This document shows positions 11,204 through 20,913 of a stretch of 64,000 nt of DNA, piece by piece. The notes beneath the pieces are model-generated. The model did not search any database. It was not told the DNA's origin and saw only the letters and a program-made list of their open reading frames with translations. Source of the DNA: Undaria pinnatifida (Eukaryota > Sar > Phaeophyceae > Laminariales > Alariaceae); the NCBI GenBank assembly GCA_012845835.1, contig JABAKD010000025.1, positions 17,721,476 to 17,785,475 of the forward strand, read 5' to 3'. Within the stretch, counting starts at the first letter, position 1. Each line of letters begins with the position of its first letter. The position numbers were made by a program, and so were the translations under genes.

Positions 11204-11416
11204 CAGGGGATGGTCAAAAGCATAATGGTCGACCCCGCGAGAGCACCGACGCCGACCGACAGTTGCTGCTGCGCGTTGTCGCCCATGCCCGAGAAGAGAA
11301 CGATAGCGCCGTCGGGAACAGCACCCAATACCGGAAGCACAACCGAACCCACCAGACCCGCAACAGCCGGAACAAGCAGGAGAAGCTCCGAGCCATCCGA
11401 TATCATGTTGGACGCG
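11204..11416 (-). CDS. Na+/Ca2+ exchanger family, alpha-repeat exon
   Basis: Exon of a CaCA-superfamily cation antiporter. The 213 nt encode about 70 residues including SNMISDGSELLLL, VLPVLGAVPDGAIVLFSG, QLSVGVGALAGSTIMLLT and IPW. Two hydrophobic segments and the acidic/GS signature fit the alpha-repeat that lines the ion path. The exon is bounded by an acceptor CTTTGCAG just above 11416 and a donor GTGAGC at 11203-11198. It joins in phase 2 to the exon at 11783-11886. In the intact family the protein exchanges Ca2+ for Na+ or another cation across a membrane. Exons before and after this pair were not found, so gene length and intactness are unknown. Confidence 0.85.
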
Positions 11417-11782
11417 CTGCAAAGCGGGCATACGAAACAGGTGCAGCAGTGCAAGGCGCACAAGTCACTTCCCCGCCAATTGGCATCCACCCCAACAGCA
11501 GTTCATACGTTCATACTGGTGTTTTCACGGACGTAGCATTTTCGCGATAAAGCTGAAGCAGTTGTAGAGTACACAGCTGCTGCTGTAGAGCGGTACAATA
11601 ATAGTCGGAGTTGGTTGACTTCATGCGGCTCGATCGTCTCGTCTCCTACGCTCTACAGGTACTCATACATGCCAGGGTCGGCCTGATTCGCTATTCGCTA
11701 CATTTAAGCTGCGCCGTGATGACTAGGTACCAGATCGACCGACGCGCAAGCGAACGTGCCGCCTAGACGTTAGACTGAGCAC
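11417..11782 (-). other. intron of the exchanger gene
   Basis: 366 bp between donor GTGCTC (just below 11783) and acceptor CTTTGCAG. Contains CTG/CAG-rich sequence. The phase matches: the AG that ends one exon plus the C that begins the next form a Ser codon. Confidence 0.75.
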
Positions 11783-11886
11783 CTGAATAGAATATAGCCG
11801 TACACGGCGGTGAGGAATATGAGCTGCACGAACCCCCCGGCATCCTCAGGCAGCGTGTCGGGGTCAATAAAGATCCCCATGCCAAA
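11783..11886 (-). CDS. Na+/Ca2+ exchanger family, upstream exon
   Basis: 104 nt encode FGMGIFIDPDTLPEDAGG then FVQLIFLTAVYGYILF, ending in phase 2 at donor AG/GTGCTC. The acidic loop followed by a transmembrane helix leading into SNMISDGSELLLL is the expected order in this family. An in-frame TAG precedes TTT, so the exon starts at the acceptor CCTAG or at the ATG two codons later. I favour the acceptor because the family normally has more N-terminal sequence. Further upstream exons were not recognised. Confidence 0.8.
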
Positions 11887-12944
11887 CTAGGCGCGTTATT
11901 CGACCTGCGACCTGTGTGAGAGAAGCAGCCAGCAATCACTTTTGATCCTGTACGAAATGGGTACGGGGCACAGGCACAATACAGAACACGTTATATGGTT
12001 GGCCTCGGCGGACGTTCACACTCATAACATTCCTGGTAACAAAGCCCACAAGTACACGGTCGGTATACAATCAGCACACCGTAGCAGTACAGCAATGCTC
12101 GTGGTTCTGTTTGAAGTTCACTGGATTTTCTACGGTGTATGGTGAGGTGTTGCTTTACCCATTCGTGGCTCTACCGTAGACGTGGTTCGATTTTGGCTTG
12201 CTTGACCATTCGAGTGTTTACCGCGCGCGGTGACTCTTTCCCTTGGGGTATAGGAAGCAAGAAGGAGCTAGTATGATAGGACAACAACAACAAACCCTTC
12301 CAATGCAAAAACGAGCGAAAAGAACACCTGATGAGGTCACTACCACATCATACACAGACACAAAGCAAAGCCTTACAGAATGCGCTCATGTACGAACGCC
12401 CAGCAACCGTGATAAGCCTGTCTCGCTTGTTCAACGCACGGACACTCTGCTCTCTGCTGTTGCTGTATAGTCTACGCGACGCGTGCCGCAAATGTCGCAA
12501 CAACGTCGTAAACCGTGAATAGCAACACAGAAAAACACTTGTGTCGGGGAAGAAAAGAAATGCAAGGAGTCCGGGGGGCTACGAGAGGAGCTCCCCTTCG
12601 GCACGACACAAGACAGAACAACACCCTACCCCTGCGTCTCTCACCCACCCGTATGTGTCGTTCTTGCTCACACTTCTACCCCCAGCAGTAGGATGCTGTG
12701 CTTTAGGTTCGCCGTGTCGAAAGAAATATGCTTGGAAATATGCTCTGGTCCTCCTTCGCGTTTTGCTGGCAGAACCAGGCGGATGGATAAATCGTTTTCT
12801 TCACACGATAGTTTTTTTCACGGCAGAGAATAATAAAATAAATAATACGCGCGGACATTTTTTTAAATCCCGTCTAAAAAATATCATAGGGATTTTACAC
12901 GTTTATCGATTTTCATGCACAAGGCTATATACTCGACAGATCTA
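11887..12944. other. no gene identified
   Basis: Could hold N-terminal exons or an intron of the minus-strand exchanger gene. I see no supported coding exon. A 251-codon plus-strand ORF at 12541-13296 runs through the antisense of RepC and has no motif. Confidence 0.3.
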
Positions 12945-13770
12945 TACGGTACCCCCTGTTGTACCGCGGCATGTACCGTGCAATTTTAATACTTGCAAGC
13001 AGGATAATATGATGTGCCACCGCCGGAGAATTTGCACGCACGTGCCCACCGGAAGGTGCCCCCCAAGGGCTATTCTGCTATTCTCATTTGCACGTAAAAA
13101 CAGAACCAAAATGCACAGCTTTTGCGTTGGAAACCCCAGGTATTTCAAACAGCAGAACAGCAGCGCACAGCAAACGCAGCTCACGGCACACCAACACAGA
13201 CACCACTACGGCATACGAAAAACTCGCGGTACAGCAGCCAAACGAAGCAGAAACGCCGCATGGAGCCTGCTACCACCGTGGCCCGTGAGATTGTGAGCAG
13301 TAGAATGAGCCTTGTCCATGGGTTTCAGGGATATATTCTACCCGTAATGAGCGAAGGTTCGGGAGCAATGGCCCCTAGGTAGGAAGCAACGTGGGTGCTC
13401 ATAGCTGTGCGTCAACGCCCCAGGAGCCACCAAACAGAAGAACGGGGACATCGTCAGACCCAGAGTTCACGTCTGAAGCCACGCCCTCGTGCTGCTACGA
13501 TTTTTCATCATCCTTGCCGCCTGCTGGCGAAGAGTTCGTCGTGATAGACGGCCCCTTGCCTGCTGACGTCCAGCCATGCGATTTCAACAGCAGCAGCAGC
13601 AGTCCACCGCCGATGCAGACGGGCTTGATAGTTGTAGACGGCCCCTCGCCTGCCGACGGCTTGGGATTCCACGGCAATGCTGGCTACGGCGGAGATGTCG
13701 CTAGACTCAGCTCACACGCACCGCGACGCACCTTCCTCAGTCTGCACGGGCACGGGCTGCACTGGGTCTA
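12945..13770 (-). repeat. RepC, minus-strand copy
   Basis: The minus strand is colinear with 37855-38330 on the plus strand. Shared words in order are GTGCAGAC.GAGGAAGG, GTGGAATCCCAA.CCGTC, TCTACTGCTCA.AAT.TCACG, GCAGGCTCCATGC and TTTCCAACGCAAAAGCTGTG. Both copies can be read as VQT(K/E)EGAS and WNPKPS(T/A)GE in the same sense, with a frameshift in this copy. That suggests derivation from a coding sequence. Family unknown. Confidence 0.6.
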
Positions 13771-14507
13771 GCTCGGACGGATCTGCAGCAGGTACGTAGG
13801 ACGATCTTTCAAATTTTTCCTCTCGTTCTGTGTAATACGAAGTACCTCGAGGGCGCACAAGCAAAGTTATCCCGCACCCTCCCCCCCCCCCCCCCACTCC
13901 CCCCCCCCCCTCCCACCGAGGCCTGAAAAAAATATATATATACAAGGGCTTCGCTCGCGGGCGGCTGGGCGCCGCCCGCTACGCTTGCGGAAGGAGGAAT
14001 GGACATTCAGTAGAAAGGCGGAAAAGAAGCACAAATGGCGCAACTGGCGACTTGAAAATGCCAAGAGGTCCATATATAGTACAACGGTACAGGATAGAGA
14101 CGATTATGATTATGAGTTTGTTATTATCATCCATTCGCCCAATCCATGATGGGCAAGTCGGAGGACTTCCTTGGCATATCCTTCCACCTCTCAGGTAGCG
14201 CCTATGTAGGTCCTGTACACTTCAATAGCTCTCTCTCTAAGTCGATCATCAACAATAAATTATCGCAGTGCATAAACACCAGGCACGCGCTTGTCAAGGA
14301 TAGAGACAGGAAAACTACAACTTAAGATGTAAAGGAGCGCAGTGCCAAAAAAAACATGCTGGAAGCAGGAACTTGAACGCACACACCGCAAACATGTGAA
14401 GTACATTTGTATTCCTGAAAGACGAAGAGCACGCATTTAGGCATAGTTCTCAAAAAACGATGCTGGTATAATAAACCACAACTTAACGTTCTATAAAGAA
14501 CGTGCTG
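13771..14507. other. spacer with poly-C tract
   Basis: 13878-13913 is almost pure C (G4-capable on the minus strand), followed by A/T microsatellite. The rest shows no gene. It probably includes 3' flank of the minus-strand gene ending at 14508. Confidence 0.4.
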
Positions 14508-14612
14508 TCAACATTGCTTCCGAAGGAGCATGCAGGCTTGCTTGGACTCTTCCTCCTCAGCGGAGGTACCCAGCACCTTGCACTCTTGTTTTTTGTCGAT
14601 GGTCTTGTGGAT
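14508..14612 (-). CDS. putative last exon, unknown protein
   Basis: 105 nt encode IHKTIDKKQECKV, LGTSAEEEESKQ and ACMLLRKQC, then stop TGA at 14510-14508. The acceptor is TTTGTGGACAG, read in phase 0, matching the phase-0 donor of the exon at 15263-15430. Charged, cysteine-containing C-terminus with no domain I recognise. A TRIM element sits 42 nt upstream of the acceptor within the intron. Confidence 0.5.
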   Translation of the reverse strand: MHKTIDKKQECKVLGTSAEEEESKQACMLLRKQC

Positions 14613-14654
14613 CTGTCCACAAACGTTGAAGCAGGGCGGGAGAACGTCGATAAG

Positions 14655-14737
14655 TGTCAAGGAATTAGTGGGGTATTAGTCCGTTTGACCACTTGCACAG
14701 GTTAACCAATAGCTTACCCAAACTAAGCCTTATAACA
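14655..14737 (-). repeat. TRIM 3' LTR
   Basis: 83-bp copy with TG...CA ends. It differs from the other LTR by a few substitutions and a short indel around GGGGTA(CTTT)TTAGTCCG. Confidence 0.85.
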
Positions 14738-14882
14738 CTCTCCCCCCCTTAAACGGCGGGATAGAAGGTCGGCCGTATATACCGGCGGACCTGTCATTTA
14801 TCCAAGCCGTTTCATTTCCTGGGTAAGCCGGGGAGAGTATTTTTCAAGTTCGCCATGGGAAAATCTGAAAAAGTTTATTATG

Positions 14883-14940
14883 GTGGATGTGGGGATCGAA
14901 CCCACGACCCAAAAACCCATGGTCTGTCGACGACGCCATT
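14883..14940 (-). other. TRIM primer-binding region with tRNA-like sequence
   Basis: TGGCGTCGTCGACAG starts 2 nt inside the 5' LTR on the minus strand. Further in, the same strand reads GTGGGTTCGATCCCCAC, a near-perfect tRNA T-arm, followed by ATCCACCA, so a second tRNA 3'-end-like segment is embedded. Whether this is captured primer tRNA or an unrelated insert is not resolved. Confidence 0.6.
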
Positions 14941-15026
14941 TGTTAAGGTATTAGTGGGGTACTTTTAGTCCGTTTGACCACTTGCACAGGTTAACCAATA
15001 GCTTACCCAAACTAAGCCTTATGACA
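14941..15026 (-). repeat. TRIM 5' LTR
   Basis: 86-bp copy, TGTTAAGG to TTATGACA on the plus strand. Partner of 14655-14737. Confidence 0.85.
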
Positions 15027-15262
15027 TAAGTATGTGTAAAAAAGTATTCGTACTTCTCTCCAGCAGACGTCGTAACCATCCAAATTATTGGAGCTCCTTA
15101 CGCTGTTAGTAATTGTTGTGGTATTGTTGTACTTGCTCTTGGTACTTGGAAAAAGAGCCGCACTTCATAGACTATATCCGCACGCCATCCCCTAGTCTTG
15201 AGCAAGAGACATGGATGTCTCGACTCGTGACACACAGGACGCAAGATAAGAGTAGAACGTAC

Positions 15263-15430
15263 CTCGATGTCGAACGCCCTCGTGGCACCGTGGGAATGGA
15301 ATGCGGGATGTATATCGAGCAAGTGGTCGCCTGCCTTCTTCAGGAGGTCACCGACCTTGATGTCGCCGGTGCACTTCGTGTTTATGTCCTCGCCGACTTG
15401 GCGGCCCTCGGCGGCTGCTTCGCAGGGATT
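15263..15430 (-). CDS. putative internal exon, unknown protein
   Basis: 168 nt, 56 codons, with acceptor TCGTTTGCAG before 15430 and a strong donor GAG/GTACGT at 15263/15262. It encodes NPCEAAAEGRQVGEDINTK, CTGDIKVGDLLKKAGDHLL and DIHPAFHSHGATRAFDIE. Both ends are phase 0 and join cleanly to 14508-14612. No domain recognised. The link to the Cys-rich exon upstream is not secured, because that exon ends in phase 1. Confidence 0.55.
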
Positions 15431-16479
15431 CTGCAAACGACAACAACGGATGGGAATACCTTGCGTTCAGTGAATGTTCAAAATAGTAAGGCCACGTAGC
15501 TGTCGTCGATTTCCAAAGTTGGAAAGGAAGTCGTACAATTTAACACTGCTGTTGTAATGAAAGCGGTCGTTTATGGGCAAAGCCCTGCCTGGTACCACAA
15601 CGTTGCTAACACCTATGAAACCACCACTGGGACAGGAACGAACGGGATTCACAGTCGCAACTGGTAAGCGTAAGCCCCGGTATACTGCTATATAAGGCCT
15701 ACCGGCGGAATACCGACAACGAAGGGTAAGAGACAGTACCTGCTATATATATTGTTGGGTACTACTCTATTACTGCTGCTATCAACACTATTACGACCGA
15801 CGTGTACTGCGATTCCTGAAGAGGTTGCGCACCCTACTTGTACTCGTTAATACAAAGAGTTCATGTGGTTGTATGAAAAATGAGTAACAGTAGTAGTACA
15901 CCGCGTCACTACATGAACAACTCGCTAACCCCAATCACGGGACTGCTCTCCAGCATCACCCAGGTTAACTTCAGCTTCTGTTTACTGCTATATATCAACC
16001 TCCAGTGTGTACTGCGACTGGTGCTGAGGTATCATGCTGCTGTGTTATTTATTACTGCATGGACCATTTTTACAACCCTGGCTGACCCCCGTGATGAGAC
16101 TTGCCCGTTTTCATTGCGTCTTACATTGTATAGATACCACGTAGTCGTAGTCGTACATCCAAAACGTGTGTTTATATCACAGCACAAAGCGTCACTGCAT
16201 GAACCACTTGTTCAACCCCCGCTTACCCCGATGACGGGACTGCCCCGTACTCGTAGTCGTACATACATGAAGTAAGTGTGTTTGGCTGTACGTATGAAAA
16301 AGAAATCGCATCACACAGCGTCACTGCAAAGGTCTACTCGTAGACCTGAGTACTTGTACAATTCCCGCTTACACCGCGATGACGGGACTGCCCCGTACAC
16401 GTATCATACTCGTACATGCAAAAGTGTGTTTGTACGCATGAAAAAGAAATCACAGCACAACAACAGAAATGTAACTCAC

Positions 16480-16934
16480 GTTTCGTCAAGCTCTCAGCTC
16501 CTTCGTTAGGGACGCCGATCGAAGGTGAATCATAGGTGTCCGCGTCACACCAGTCACACACACGAGGGTTTGCGCCGCTTCCCCAGTGCTTCTTGTTAAG
16601 GTTATGAAAAGCTTGGCACGTGGAAGGCTCGTCACTCCTGCAGGTGTCGCAGACAGCGTACTGGGAACTCCTGTTTCTCCTATTTCGTGCGATGAGGAAG
16701 CCGTCACAACCCTTGCTCGGGCACGGCCAATCAGGATTGCCAGAAGAAGCTGAGTCCCGTTCTTGCCCGACCAGCTTCCACACGCCTGATCCTGAACCTC
16801 CACCACCCCCACTGTTGGCGGAGCCTCCTCCCGCACTAGCCTTGGTCCGCTTCGCAAATTTCAACTTCAAATTGTTATTGCCGATCCGGCAAATTTCAAA
16901 TTCAAATTGTTTGCAGCCGTCAACGGCAATTCCC
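16480..16934 (-). CDS. putative Cys-rich zinc-finger exon
   Basis: Open on the minus strand from about 16934 (an in-frame stop lies just above) to a strong donor AAAC/GTGAGT at 16480/16479. It encodes an FEFEICRIGNNNLKLKF stretch, a Gly/Ser linker, then CPSKGC, CDTC, STC and CDWC pairs. Six to eight cysteines in CxxC-like spacing suggest one or two zinc-binding modules. The Cys pairs occur only in this frame. A missing small exon is needed to reach 15430, as phase 1 does not match phase 0. Family not recognised. It could belong to a transposon-derived protein. Confidence 0.45.
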
Positions 16935-17638
16935 TCTCAACAGCCAGCAATTGGCCAACTTCAAATAAAAGTACAAAAAAGAAGTTGCTGAAAAAGCAAA
17001 ATAAAAATATCAGAGAGCAAGCAGTAAAGATCAGAGAATGAGAGCTAAAAAGTAAGTAAGAATGAGACTAGGGAAAGCAACGAAGGCAAGGAACTTCGGG
17101 ACGGTTCTTTTCCCCAGCAACTAATTTTCTTTTCGGCAATTACGGGCTGAGAAGGGCTGAGAGGGGGGAGGATATGCCGAGCGAGACGTCCGAAGGGGGC
17201 GAGGTCTAGGTATATAGTTGTATATATTTTTTCAACATTTTTTTTTGCTTTGTTTGCTTGCTTGATGGTTCGTTTCTGGCTGTGCCGCTATGGATGGTTT
17301 ACTGCACACTCTTGCGTTAACAAAGAGGCTTGGCAAACAAGCCAAAATTGCAAGAGCAAGGGATGTCAAACTGTACTTTAGGTTGTTTAAGGTATGTAAA
17401 TCCTTTCGTCGATGCAAGGTGGTCAATGTAATCAGAAATAATCAATGGTGGGCAAGCGCCGCGCTTGGGCACAAAAACCCCTCCAACTTGCCCCCACATC
17501 GTCTCAGGACTGACGAACGCGCCGGCTTGCTTCTGCCAACTTACTTCTGCGACCACCGTCGATACAGTAGTGCGCGGAACAAGCGCGAAAAAAAAAATTA
17601 GACAACGAAATAGTTTAGTTCTGCTTGAAGACATCATA

Positions 17639-18031
17639 TCAGTCCAAACTTGCCCGAAAGGTCAGGGGGAAGATAAATACCGGAAGGGCGTTCACAACTC
17701 TCGTCGCAACCACGTCAGCAAAACTGCCCGCGCCCGCACCACCCTCACCCTTGCTCATAACTCCCGTCACAACCACGTCGGCGTCACTGCCCGCGCCCGC
17801 ACCACCCTCACCCCTGTTCACAACTCCTGTCGCCACCACGTCAGCGTCACCGCTTGCGCCCCCGCCGCTACTACTGTCCATCAACACCGGCGACTCCTTC
17901 GCGCCGTCCGTGGCGCTTTTCGGTTTGAAAAAATCCAGCAATGTGCGCCCGCTCCCCACCGCCGCCGCGGCACCAGCACCCCTGTCGACACACGTTGGTC
18001 GACATGCAACATGGGACATGAGCAATAGCAA
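17639..18031 (-). CDS. possible exon with LLDFFKPK motif and 21-residue repeats
   Basis: The minus-strand frame contains GRTLLDFFKPKSATDG. LLDFF resembles a PCNA-binding motif but the usual Gln is absent. Nearly three copies of a 21-residue repeat (DADVVVTGV...GEGGAGAGS) follow. A possible acceptor TGTGTCGACAG precedes GGTGCTGG. The strong 63-bp repetition makes coding status uncertain. It may be the N-terminal part of the gene continuing at 16934. Confidence 0.3.
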   Translation of the reverse strand: MLLLMSHVACRPTCVDRGAGAAAAVGSGRTLLDFFKPKSATDGAKESPVLMDSSSGGGASGDADVVATGVVNRGEGGAGAGSDADVVVTGVMSKGEGGAGAGSFADVVATRVVNALPVFIFPLTFRASLD

Positions 18032-18385
18032 TTGATCAGCCGTGGAACGAAAATACGAATTTGCTCCTGCTTTTCACATACAAAACACCGACAAGGCCTG
18101 CAGCCTTATACACTGCGCCACTAAAATACGTCCAGCGTGGCAGTTCCCAAACTGCTGAACACGCGTGAACGACCTCCGAACGACCTCCCGTAAAAATTTT
18201 GAAGCAGTGCATGTACAACCAGGTATATTTCACAAACACCATATCATAAATAAAACATAGATCTTATGTATCACGCAGCTTGCAAAGTTGAGTTTCAACC
18301 ATTCAATCGTTTGTACTCACAACTGACGTTTTTCATTTTTTTTAATCGAAACTGCTTGTGCTAGCGAATGCAACAACTGCTGTCC

Positions 18386-18574
18386 TCACAAGTCCTCACT
18401 TGTGTTGGAGCGACTGCTCGTGATCTCCACGTGGATCCGGCTCAGTTGCTCTATATTGCGTCCGAAATCGCGCTTGCACTTCTTGCACACCCAGTTGCCG
18501 CTGCTGGTCTTCGCGGCGTTTTTTCCGATAGGCGAAAGTGCTCTGCTCGCATGCGAAAGGCGTGCAGGGACCAA
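18386..18574 (-). CDS. possible zinc-finger (BED/C2H2-like) fragment
   Basis: The minus-strand frame has GNWVCKKCKRDFGRNIEQLS followed by RIHVE. This has the CxxC...H layout of BED-type fingers used by hAT-like proteins, but the second His or Cys is not evident. No splice borders assigned. Confidence 0.3.
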   Translation of the reverse strand: MVPARLSHASRALSPIGKNAAKTSSGNWVCKKCKRDFGRNIEQLSRIHVEITSSRSNTSEDL

Positions 18575-18654
18575 CAGGGACGCGGAGTAACCTAGTTGGT
18601 TCGCATTTCGTGCCCGTTTATTTTGGCGATTTTGATCATGCGGCTACGGCTTCT

Positions 18655-18725
18655 GGTATTGCTGCTCTGCTGCTGCTGCTGCTGCTGCTGCCAAGGCTAG
18701 GCTTCTGTTGCTGCTGCTGTTGTCA
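18655..18725 (+). repeat. CTG trinucleotide repeat
   Basis: An interrupted CTG run (seven uninterrupted units near 18668-18690, then a second TTGCTG run). No confident coding context. Confidence 0.8.
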
Positions 18726-19474
18726 GTTATTGGGGAGGAGGCAGAACGACACACACTGCTCGATGGTGAGCACTGTTACATATTATAAACCAGAGTTTTG
18801 AATTTCCAGTGCTTGCCGATGCTGCTGCTGCGAGGTACACGATACCCTCCAATATCACACTACAGCCCTCATGCATCTCCGCTCACTCTCTGTGCTGTGC
18901 CGAACACTCATGCTCAATGGCCTGGCCCTCGTCCAATCCTAAACCGTCACCGAAGTTGGCCCCGCAGCAGCAGATGAAGTCCTCGCTATCGGCTGGCTTT
19001 CCGCAGACGCTTTGTAGCCAAGCTGTCTTGTCGAAGGAGGGTTGTAGCAGGGGTCCCTTCACCGTGGAGGCTGTACTCATTGTGACCACTCTCTCTTGCT
19101 CTCTCCCTTCTTCTCCGTTGCTCTGCGCTGTGCGTAGCTGGTACGCAGGCTGCTGCTGCGCGACCAGGGGGCTGCGTGTCTGCTATATAGTCTAATACCT
19201 GTCGCTGCAAGGTCGCTGCCCTTTTATTATATAGGATTTAGAATAAGGATTATTTGCATAGGAAATTATGTGGCGTAATGGGGGGGGGGATGGGGTCTTC
19301 GTACCCCCCTCCCCCCTCTGGAAGGGCGAAAAAAAAAATGGTACGTAGGTGTCGAAAAAAAAAAAAAATGTGCGCCCTCGAGTACCTGGTACTGTTTTTG
19401 TCCCACTCTGGACGGGAATGTGAAGACTAAAAAATGTTTCACAGATGCTCCCACAGCAGTATACAAGTACATAC
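18726..19474. other. spacer, no gene supported
   Basis: CTG-rich words continue to about 19160. A poly-G run at 19280 and A runs at 19330 and 19357 follow. ORFs on both strands lack motifs. Confidence 0.3.
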
Positions 19475-19945
19475 TTCGAGTTAACTCGGAGTATCGAGTA
19501 CATTTCGTACTGCTAGTGCTGGGAGTATGAGCAGTACTGAAGGCCTGAATGCTGTGAGTACTGTGAGTATGAGCAGTATCGAAGGCCTGAATACTGCGAG
19601 TACTGGGGATGTGAGCAGTAAAAGTACTGCGAATGCCGGAGCATCCGCAGAATTGAACCCGAAATACTTGGTGCTTGGATTATAGAATATCCGCAGGACA
19701 GTACCCCGAAATATTGCGAGTACTCGCGAGTAGTCAAAGTATGAGCAGTACAAAACCCCGAAATACTTCAAGTACAGGCAGTATTTAAGAGTATCGAACC
19801 GCGAAATAGTGCGTGTTTAAAAGTCTCCGATAGTATAAAGGCCCGAAGTACTCTGAGTACTCGCAGTACTCACAGTATTAAAGCCCAAAATACTACGAGT
19901 ACTCGAAGTACCTCGAGTATTCATTTTCCAGAAATACTTGACTCT
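19475..19945. repeat. degenerate GAGTAC repeat, copy 1
   Basis: Dense, irregular recurrence of GAGTACT, GCAGTACT and GAGTATGAGCAGTA joined by GGCCTGAATACTGCGAGTAC-type phrases. The GAGTAC core and its complement give local dyads. The same phrases occur in the same order at 29120-29650. Confidence 0.8.
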
Positions 19946-20661
19946 ACTCACAGGTACTGGGAGCACCTGTGTAATGTTTAAACGGTCCTGTACATACCTG
20001 GTATATGATTACCTGGTACACCGCCGCCGTACCGGGTATCACACCCCGCTGACCATGCTGGTATTATACCACACCAGCGGGATCAACACCGCATGCGGTG
20101 TTGTTAAGAAAAGTACCAACAAAAAAAGCCCTCAAAAACAGTGTGCGACCTAGAGCCTTTGGGTTGTGATCTACTGCTGTAGTCTAGAGGCTTACAAAGG
20201 TGTTGTGATTTACCTGATAGGATTGGACTTCTAACCCTAACCCTTGAGCTCTTACCTTCGGGCGGCAAGGCGTACGGGTACATGAACGACCACATTTTCG
20301 GGTGAGTGAACATGTTGGACGAAAATAATTTTGTTCCGGAAAAACAGTACGAACAGGAACGGTTTGGCCGGTGGGGTTGATGTCGAGCAAGCCTGCTGCC
20401 GTATAACGCGCGCATGGGGGTTCGACCTTGTAGACGGTATGGTAGCAGTGATAGCAGATAATCTGTGTGCGGACATACCAGGCCGGCGGCAAGGGGTTCA
20501 TACTCGAGTCCGGTACCGGTAGCTCCGGCATTGGTACATGTTGTATGCGTGGTATGTTCATTCAAAATCCCTGCGGTTGAATACAGCAGGCCCTACTGTT
20601 TTGAAGGCAAACAGCAGTGTCTCTCTCGTGTCGCCTGTTTGTACAATAGTACGAACATTCC
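19946..20661. other. spacer, no gene supported
   Basis: Two ACCTGGTA words near 19998 and 20011. Minus-strand ORFs at 20104-20565 lack motifs. Confidence 0.25.
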
Positions 20662-20913
20662 GTGTTCAACCCGGAGTATGACAAGCCGTTACCGATTTTA
20701 TCCCTTCGCGATTTTATTTTTTGCAGCCGGTACGAGAAGTGGGCATCACATGTACACCCTGGGGCCCACACGCTGGGTATGTCTTCAATACGACGTGTAG
20801 AGTCGGCGAACAGCGCCATCAAGCAAGGCCTGACTAGGGCATCTACTATGATGGACTGCTTACGAGCGATCACAAAACTCAACCAGACCTGGACGAATAC
20901 GAGCCAGAAGTGA
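20662..20913 (+). pseudogene. MULE-type transposase fragment (mid region)
   Basis: The 83-codon ORF ends with MSSIRRVESANSAIKQ then LTRASTMMDCLRAI. The RVES.NS..K signature followed by an amphipathic stretch is typical of the region between the catalytic core and the SWIM finger in Mutator-like and FAR1-type transposases. A SWIM finger lies 5.3 kb downstream on the same strand at 26220. They may be parts of one old element separated by insertions, or two different remnants. Confidence 0.55.

Larger units (their letters stand above)
14655..15026 (-). mobile_element. TRIM-like miniature LTR retrotransposon
   Basis: 372 bp in total: two direct repeats of 83 and 86 bp (14655-14737 and 14941-15026) that begin TGT(C/T)AAGG and end TTAT(A/G)ACA, with a 203-bp interior. 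The 4-bp target duplication TAAG lies at 14651-14654 and 15027-15030. On the minus strand, 2 nt after the 5' LTR, is the primer-site candidate TGGCGTCGTCGACAG, complementary to a tRNA-Ser-type 3' end. A GGGGGGGAGAG polypurine tract immediately precedes the 3' LTR. No ORF, so it must be mobilised in trans. It lies in the last intron of the host gene, same sense. Confidence 0.88.

Noticed and set aside
11015-11536. 173-codon plus-strand ORF over the exchanger exon
   Set aside because: The antisense strand encodes a clear CaCA alpha-repeat with splice borders.
12541-13296. 251-codon plus-strand ORF
   Set aside because: It overlaps RepC in antisense, has no motif, and the conserved reading sense between RepC copies is the other strand.
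14883-14940. Functional tRNA gene
   Set aside because: T-arm and 3' end are good, but the distance to the LTR leaves too little sequence for a complete tRNA and the anticodon arm does not fold.
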